Assembly: GCA_015680685.1 (NCBI GenBank)
Contig: MNCI01002956.1
Span: 88,840 to 152,839, forward strand
DNA length: 64,000 nt
Direction of reading: 5' to 3'
DNA from: Gnetum montanum
Taxonomy: Eukaryota > Streptophyta > Gnetopsida > Gnetales > Gnetaceae
Shown here: positions 58,391 through 64,000 of the stretch, in pieces
Layout: each line of letters begins with the position of its first letter
Position numbering within the stretch: the stretch's first letter is position 1
Notes under the pieces: model-generated
The model's database searches: none
Told to the model about the DNA's origin: nothing
Seen by the model: only the letters and a program-made list of their open reading frames with translations
Translations under genes and position numbers: made by a program

Positions 58391-59271
58391 TGATAAATCG
58401 TGTTTTTTATCACTCTAATATCAGGGTGGCCACGATATCGAGTACATGATATTGGGTATGCGATATTGTGGTCTAAGATGCGATATTGTACATTCAATAT
58501 CATAGGGTTACTCTTGGGTCTATAAATACAGTGCCCAGGTGCACAATTGAGAATAAGTTTTTAACAGTCAGTCACAAAGCTGTTACAATTTATCCATTTG
58601 AAAGTTAGAATATTTTCAAAGTACCCGCAACAAGAGGTCTAGGTGTGAATAGATCTTTATTCAAACATAGATGTATTTGAGCACACCATTGTGTTGGCAA
58701 TAAAGACGAGCCTTTTGATCCATTCCTTACACCACTTGAGATTTTTTTTCTTATGCATTTACATATTGTTATTTCCTGCAATTTACATTAAATGTTATTT
58801 ATGCAATAATTAATTTTGATTAATTAAGCAAATCATTAAATTACACAAGCATGACCCCTTCAAGCATATGTGTGACACTTGGTAGCTCAGAAATGACTAG
58901 CGTTTGACAACCCAGCAGTGTTTGCACAAAGTTCAAGATGTGTTAGGGAAGTGAAAACAGTTACTTGTGTTAAGCTAGATTAGACTATAATTTACTTAGA
59001 AGTTAATAGCTCTTATTTTTAATTACTCTTACTTTTATTCTTGTTTTAGGTGAGTAATTCTAAAAAAACACAAAATAATAAAAATCATATGCCTCAGTCA
59101 CACTTAACCATACAATTGCATTCCACAAGTAGAACTAGGAAACAATGAATAAACAACATGCACACACTGTTTAGCTCTACTTAGTAACTATAGTTTGTGG
59201 AATTCAACCAGATTGCACGTGAACGCTTGTGATTCTTATGGTTGGGCGTAGGGGTACATTGCCACTCATCA
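58391..59271 (+). mobile_element. Element B: 3' LTR
   Basis: 881 bp, TGATAAATCG to CACTCATCA, partner of 49641-50526. The copies differ at many sites, for instance in the ATATC block. Followed by CCTAG (59272-59276). Confidence 0.92.
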
Positions 59272-59276
59272 CCTAG

Positions 59277-59340
59277 TAGTGACTTTGCTTGATTCACTCA
59301 GTGATAAAGTTACTAGTTAATCCCAATAACAACCCATTCT
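59277..59340 (+). mobile_element. Unassigned LTR-like remnant, right part
   Basis: Continuation of 48973-49640 across element B. Too short to classify. Confidence 0.25.
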
Positions 59341-59379
59341 CATTCAATATTATTTGGTATTAATTCTACATACCATCAG

Positions 59380-59960
59380 CAGCGTACTTAATGCTCCTGC
59401 CAGCAACCACAGATTTCAGGAGCAGCAACTTAACAACCCCTCATCAATCAAATGGAGCATGGCTCATGGCCATTAGTACTGCAGATACGCTTCATTTTTG
59501 CAGAGATTGCTCCTCAATCGGAGCCAGCATTGCCTCGCATTTTCTGCTGCTCAAACCTGGCAAGGACTCCAGCAGCTCCGCCCTTGAGGTCACTCTGCTC
59601 TCCCTTATCTTTCATTTTCTAATTCTGCCTCTGCTGCCTCCTCTGTTGCTAATTTCTGGTGTGTTTCTTGATTAGTATTTATGCGTGAAAGGAGCATGCA
59701 ACAACCAGAGAAACGACAGATTGTAAGTGTGTTTCTTGATTAGTATTTATGAGTGAAAGGAGCATGCAACAACCAGAGACACGAAAGATTGTAAGGTGTT
59801 GGTGACAGAGTAGTCGTTGAAAGGCTTTCGTGATCTCGCAGGTCGGCTGCTCAAGATTCGAGATAAACAGTCCGCACTCGTGTCGTGACTTCTCGAGCTT
59901 TCTGGGCTCATTTTCGATGAAGTTTGCCTCCGACTTCCGAGGTATTTTCAATTTTGGTTT
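59380..59960 (+). other. GC-richer stretch, possible host gene exons (unidentified)
   Basis: Base use changes here: more GC and codon-like texture, unlike the elements around. An open frame from 59391 reads MLLPATTDFRSS and continues to KPGKDSSSSALE before a Leu-rich part. A second block, 59842-59940, is bounded by a TCTCGCAG acceptor and a GAGGTATTTT donor and reads VGCSRFEINSPH then SFSMKFASDFR. GTAAGT at 59723-59728 could be a donor. I recognise no product. It could be the 5' end or untranslated exons of a low-copy host gene cut off by insertions, or chance. Confidence 0.35.
59661..59796 (+). repeat. 68-bp tandem duplication
   Basis: GTGTTTCTTGATTAGTATTT and the following sequence through CAGATTGTAA are repeated once with period 68, with three or four differences. 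The GTAAG that ends the units could act as a duplicated splice donor. Confidence 0.85.
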
Positions 59961-60109
59961 TTCTCTCGTCTGTTGCTGGATTTGGGTTTGGTCGCTAATG
60001 GATTTTGGTGTTTGGTTTGGGATCATGTTTGGTCAGCATGGATTGAATTTTGTGCGAGTTAGGAATTGCGTTCGGTTTTTTGAGAGGCGCTGTTTCTAAT
60101 TTCTTTTGT

Positions 60110-60479
60110 TGCCATTGTTTCCGCTCTGCTACCAACCCAACCCTGGATTAGGCTAACCAGGTAGCAAAGATATTTTATACCCAGTATTTTCTGGCGGAAA
60201 ATCGAAAGTCATTGCAGTAACTTGAAAGGAAATTAGCAGTGTACACCGAAATTACCTTTTTTTTTTCTCAGCCTTATAATTTGAAAAAACTGGAAAGGGC
60301 GAACCATTTGCCTGCGGTAGACTTGGAAAATCTTTCCTGGGACATCATGCAATCTATTTCCAAAGTGTTCAAAAATCATTTCAAAATATTCTAAGTGATT
60401 TGAAATTTTTTATATGAAGTTTAAATTTTGTTACAAATGAAGCTTTATTATCTTTGAAGACCTATAGGATTTAACAAAG
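60110..60479. other. No gene recognised
   Basis: 370 bp of mixed sequence between the host-like stretch and the LINE remnant. Nothing is recognisable. Confidence 0.5.
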
Positions 60480-60960
60480 ATAGACCCTACAAATTGATTA
60501 ACCACATATAAGGCATCAAAAACAAATCATACATATGCTTTTTGTTTTTCTATTGTAACATTATAACGATTTCTACAATGGGAAGTCATACCTCAAGAAA
60601 AAAATACGTATAACTCATTTTCAAGGGCTCCTAATTTACACAACCTACAAATGCACTCTTCTTAGAAAAGTTGAATCCATCTTCCACTTTCAATTTTAAG
60701 ATGATGAAAATTTAAGCAAAGCTTGTTGATAGCATTCCGATACTTGATGGGAATAGCAATTGAGAGATACTAAGCTTTTACATATAGTTTATTAGATTTA
60801 ATGTGGTATAAATAAAACTACCTCTTACCTTCCACATTAACCCACATTTGTGTTAAAACCTTATGCTTGACTAGTTGGTAAATATGCTTAACATTTTTTG
60901 TTGCATGTCATTCCAAGAGATTCCATTTACTCAACCATTGCATCCCCTAGAAATACCAAT
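60480..60960 (-). pseudogene. LINE-type (non-LTR) reverse transcriptase, C-terminal remnant
   Basis: Minus strand, one long frame interrupted by stops. It reads QWLSKWNLLE, then HIYQLVKHKVLTQMWVNVEG, and IPIKYRNAINKLCLNFHHLK, IESGRW, EECICRLCKLGALENELYVF. The pattern R..I.K.R...H.L.IE.GR followed by C.C..C and E.E..F is what ends the ORF2 protein of several LINE groups (the Cys-rich end). About 160 codons remain; RT itself and endonuclease are absent. Stops fall mostly on Trp positions. The call is from memory of the family pattern. Confidence 0.55.
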
Positions 60961-60964
60961 CATA

Positions 60965-61526
60965 GTCTTATTTATTTAATTATTTAATTATTTAATCATT
61001 GCAGTATCCACTTAGCTTAATTATTTAATTGTTATTGTTATTTATTGCTTTCTTAGTTAATATCTCTTTACCCTTATCTCCTAGTAATGCAAAATGAGTA
61101 AGACTTAATCACGAGCATTTAAGTGTGACTACTTGGTAACCCAGTAGTGTACCTAGGCCATGCGCTTGGTAATCCCAGTGGTAGTCATGCACGAGGTCCA
61201 AGATGTGTATGGATGATTAAGGAATGGATGCTCATCACACTTAGGCTAGTTTTTATTCTCTCTCACTCTCTCTCTCCTAGTTTAGTTGATATTATTTCCC
61301 ATCATCCCCAAGAGTAGCATTAGTGTAGGAACCTATCATACACCTCACTCTAGACTAAACCATACATGACAAAACTAATACTAGTCCAGGTGGGAAGACA
61401 GCGAACTGCGATCTACGAGTAACTGTTTGGATACCACAACTAGTCCGTCTGTGGAGTTCGATAGAATTGTGTGTGAAAACGCTCATATTCATATGGTTGA
61501 ATGTAGGGATACCTTGTCACTCATCA
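60965..61526 (+). mobile_element. Element C: 3' part of an Athila-like 5' LTR
   Basis: The end TGTCACTCATCA and the stretch with GTGTGACTACTTGGTAACCC and AGGTCCAAGATGTGTATGG match LTR B from about 50090 on. The first half of the LTR is not recognisable; it may be lost or diverged. A TTATTTAATTATTTAATTA-type repeat lies at 60972-61000. Confidence 0.7.
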
Positions 61527-61527
61527 T

Positions 61528-61545
61528 AGGCGCCGTTGTTGGGGA
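61528..61545 (+). promoter_or_regulatory. Primer binding site of element C (tRNA-Asp-like)
   Basis: AGGCGCCGTTGTTGGGGA, closest of the three to the TGGCGCCGTTGCCGGGGA form, directly behind the LTR. Confidence 0.8.
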
Positions 61546-61667
61546 CGGTGCTAGTTATCTAGATTAGTTATATCATACAAGGTCACTGTATAGGAATTAA
61601 CGATATATATTTTAGGAAGAAATAATTACAAAAAGTCACATACAAATTCACACACAATTTCCCAGCC

Positions 61668-63160
61668 ATGCCTCTCCTACAAGACTATGATAATGCCACA
61701 TGTAGTGAGGCAATTCATTGGAGAACCAACGAATTATATGACAATGAAGGTTGGAGTACGCAATCTAAGGTGGGTGTTTCTTATAAACATAAACAAAGGT
61801 AGCATCCTCCCAACACATGAAAGCATAACTTACTCGATGACGATGAACCCCTACTGGCCACTACAAGCCTAATGCAAATACAAGAGGCTATTCGAATCTC
61901 CCGTAGGCATCGTAAAGAGAGCCGCCTACCTAGGCTCGATTTAAACAACTTTACCAATTTCTCAGGAGGCTATAACTTAGATCCGCAACAACATTTACAA
62001 GCCTTCTACGATGCCTGTGCATGGAAAAACATTGATAACAGTTGGCAAAAACTCAAGCTCTTTCTTATAACACTCGTTGGCCAAGCAAAAGTATGGTATA
62101 GATCGTTAAAACCAAATTCAATTCGACATTGGCCAACAATGATAGAACTTTTTAACAAAAGATATCAAACCTACACAAGAGTGTCAGCCTTGAGGAAACA
62201 AATCCAAGAGTGGAAACAAGCACAACATGAACCCTTGGACATGGCCTTAGAAAGATATTATGCACTGTTAAACAACTGTCCAGGCCATGAGTTCTCCGAG
62301 GAAAGGCTAATGTACCATATCATTGATGGGCTTCGTGATGAAATAAGAGAGACCCTAGGGATGTATGCCCAAGGTCAACTATACGAACTATGAACCCATC
62401 AATTCCAAGAGCTTATTAAGCGGGTAGCAAAAGAAGAAGGAGAACTGGCTAGATGGGAAAGTGTTGAAAAACATCAACAAGACCAAAATCTCAACTTAAC
62501 AGAGGTCCATAGTCATAAAAAGGATAAATCAACCTATCTCAAGGAGGAAGAACCATCTTTGCTAGTACAACAATCATTAGGTGAAATCGAGGCAAAGATC
62601 AATAAGATGCTGGAATGGATGCATAAAAAGTGTGGAGAATATATCAATATTATTAGAGATAAAGTTTTGACGACCCAATAAGTAGGACAAAATATCATTA
62701 AACAATCGGAAAGAAGGGATGAAGAAAATAAGAGCTCAACTGTTAATCATACGTATGAATGCAACATTTTCCTATACAATCACCACAAGGGCCAATGCCC
62801 AATCTTGTTACATTTATATGAGCATTGGGGAAGCATGTTACACCTAGAGTTCATACAGAGATACTATGTTTGATCATAGTGGCAACAATCCCAGTCATGG
62901 GGAAAGCTATCCCTAAACTGGAGACACCCTTTGTATCATCCGAATCCAAATGCTTATCTAGTTCAACATCCTGTTTCCCCAACTGGGTCAACATACTCTA
63001 TCTCGCCACATTATTATTCTCCTTGGTACTATCAGCCCATGTCCTCAACACAACCACTGCCTTGTGTACCTTACACTTCTCCTAAATTTCAACATTCTCA
63101 TCCTTTGCCTTCTTCTACATCGCCACCAACTATTCCTGAAGTGTCTGCACCATAGCAAGA
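61668..63160 (+). pseudogene. Element C: gag, best preserved of the Athila-like gags
   Basis: The ATG at 61668 (MPLLQDYDNAT) is in the same frame as the 173-codon open stretch 61872-62393; two stops lie between. The core has DLNNFTNFSGGYNLDPQQHL, NSWQKLKLFLITLVGQAKVW, MIELFNKRYQTYTRVSALRK, LDMALERYYALLNNCPGHEF and LRDEIRETLGMYAQGQLYEL. After one TGA the frame goes on with FQELIKRVAKEEGELARWES and a coiled stretch. YECNIFLYNHHKGQC near 62756 is zinc-knuckle-like. A Pro/Tyr/Ser-rich tail (62931-63155) follows in another frame. Gag packs the RNA; this copy is only lightly damaged. Confidence 0.85.
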
Positions 63161-64000
63161 ACCCACGAACGTTACTTGTGCTACTATTGCTAATACCAGT
63201 GAGAGACCTCCTCAACATCAAAGGCATCCCTTCTTAGACATGACTGTAGGAAGGGACAACACAGTTCCAAGGCCACTACATTCTCTAACTCAGCACAGTC
63301 CAGCACTATGGTGCATCCTTCTCCTCAAACTTGACACTGCATGTTACTTCATTAGGGCCACCAATTAACACTCCAACAACCATACAGCCCAATGAATACA
63401 GCCATGGAGGGCAACATCCTGATCCTTGCATGCCATCTTACGGTCTCAAGTATCATAGTGTGTCAACTCTTTACCCGGGAACCACATCTTATAAATTGCC
63501 CCACTATGCTTACTATAATTAGGTGTGTGAACCCCAATGGGGTAAGTATGACCACGTTTCAATATTTCCAACATTCAAGGATCCTCATCTTTCATTTATT
63601 AATCCTTTTCATGCTCAACCATTTAGTTATGGGGGATATCCCCCATTCTAATAACAAGCAGGATTGATAAATATTTTTCATTTTCTTTAATTTTACAATT
63701 TTTTGTTTTCCAATTTTTCATTTTCTTTTATGTTACATTTTTGTCTTTTTGTCTTTTTGTCTTTTTATCTTTTTATAAGTAATCTCATCTACGAATAAAA
63801 CACTCATGTGGTTCGTTGGTTGAGGTGTGTTCTATGTTATCGAATCTCAAGTGATCAATTAGTTGGATAGTGAGCCCATTACACCCACCCGTCCATTCTA
63901 TAAATAAGAGGTTCTATTCTAGGGTACAATGATATTCTTGATATTCTTAAAACTTAAAATTAATTTTGTGTTCATTGTACCCAGAATGAAGAAGGATGGA
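63161..64000 (+). other. Element C: tail after gag, no protease or RT seen
   Basis: A Pro/Tyr-rich frame like the end of a gag (SYGLKYHSVSTLYPG, FSYGGYPPF) continues to about 63650. It is followed by a T-rich run with GTCTTTTT repeats (63675-63775) like the one behind integrase in element B. The last 220 bp have a TATA-like CTATAAATAAG (63899) but no recognised domain. The window ends here, so the 3' LTR is not visible. Confidence 0.55.

Overview
The window is plant nuclear DNA made almost wholly of decayed LTR retrotransposons. No intact host gene, rRNA or tRNA gene was found. The base composition is AT-rich, the insertions are large and nested, and the elements carry plant-only features: a second, archaeal-type RNase H in pol, and primer sites resembling plant tRNA-Asn and tRNA-Asp ends. 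A large repeat-rich genome such as a gymnosperm would fit, but the species cannot be fixed from the sequence.

Three related Ty3/gypsy elements of the Tat (Ogre-like) type lie on the minus strand. I is at 1-12358 and runs off the left edge. A is at 13182-33112 and is complete, with both LTRs, PBS, PPT and a CTAGG target duplication. F is at 36132-48972 and is internally deleted. Read 5' to 3' on the minus strand, I and A are: LTR, PBS, leader with tandem repeats, gag, a linker of PYVVRVPP-like peptide repeats, protease, a 6-7 kb non-pol block, then RT, RNase H, archaeal-type RNase H and integrase, and finally PPT and LTR. The non-pol block holds a separate multi-exon gene on the opposite (plus) strand, called aORF here. 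It is seen at 1315-5772 in I (eight exons, about 1,070 codons), at 20879-25473 in A, and as its early part at about 46054-48092 in F. Splice sites, intron phases and protein motifs match between copies. This antisense gene, sitting where Ogre elements carry an intron, is the most unusual system in the window.

Two non-coding systems accompany it. First, arrays of a mini-hairpin unit (AGTTT, then short arms around a loop of about 6 nt, with arms that change together) sit at the module boundaries: after integrase, between RT and aORF, and between aORF and protease. Second, each element carries its own palindromic motif spread through LTR, leader, intron or spacer: GCGTATACGC in I, GCTACGCTATG/CATAGCGTAGC in A, and TTCCATGCTAGCTAGCATGG in F.

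An Athila-like family (PBS resembling tRNA-Asp) supplies the other elements. B is at 49641-59271 on the plus strand, full length with a CCTAG target duplication and broken gag-pol. E is a minus-strand LTR split by element A (12430-13181 plus 33113-33216). D is a gag fragment at 34480-36120 cut by F. C starts at 60965, has a fairly good gag, and may lack pol. The order of events is readable: I entered the leader of E, A entered the LTR of E, F entered D, and B entered an older LTR-like remnant.

The only non-LTR material is a small GC-richer stretch that may be host exon sequence (59380-59960) and the 3' end of a LINE-type reverse transcriptase gene on the minus strand (60480-60960). Nearly every coding stretch is broken by stops and frameshifts, many of the TGG-to-stop or CAG-to-TAG kind expected from cytosine methylation.
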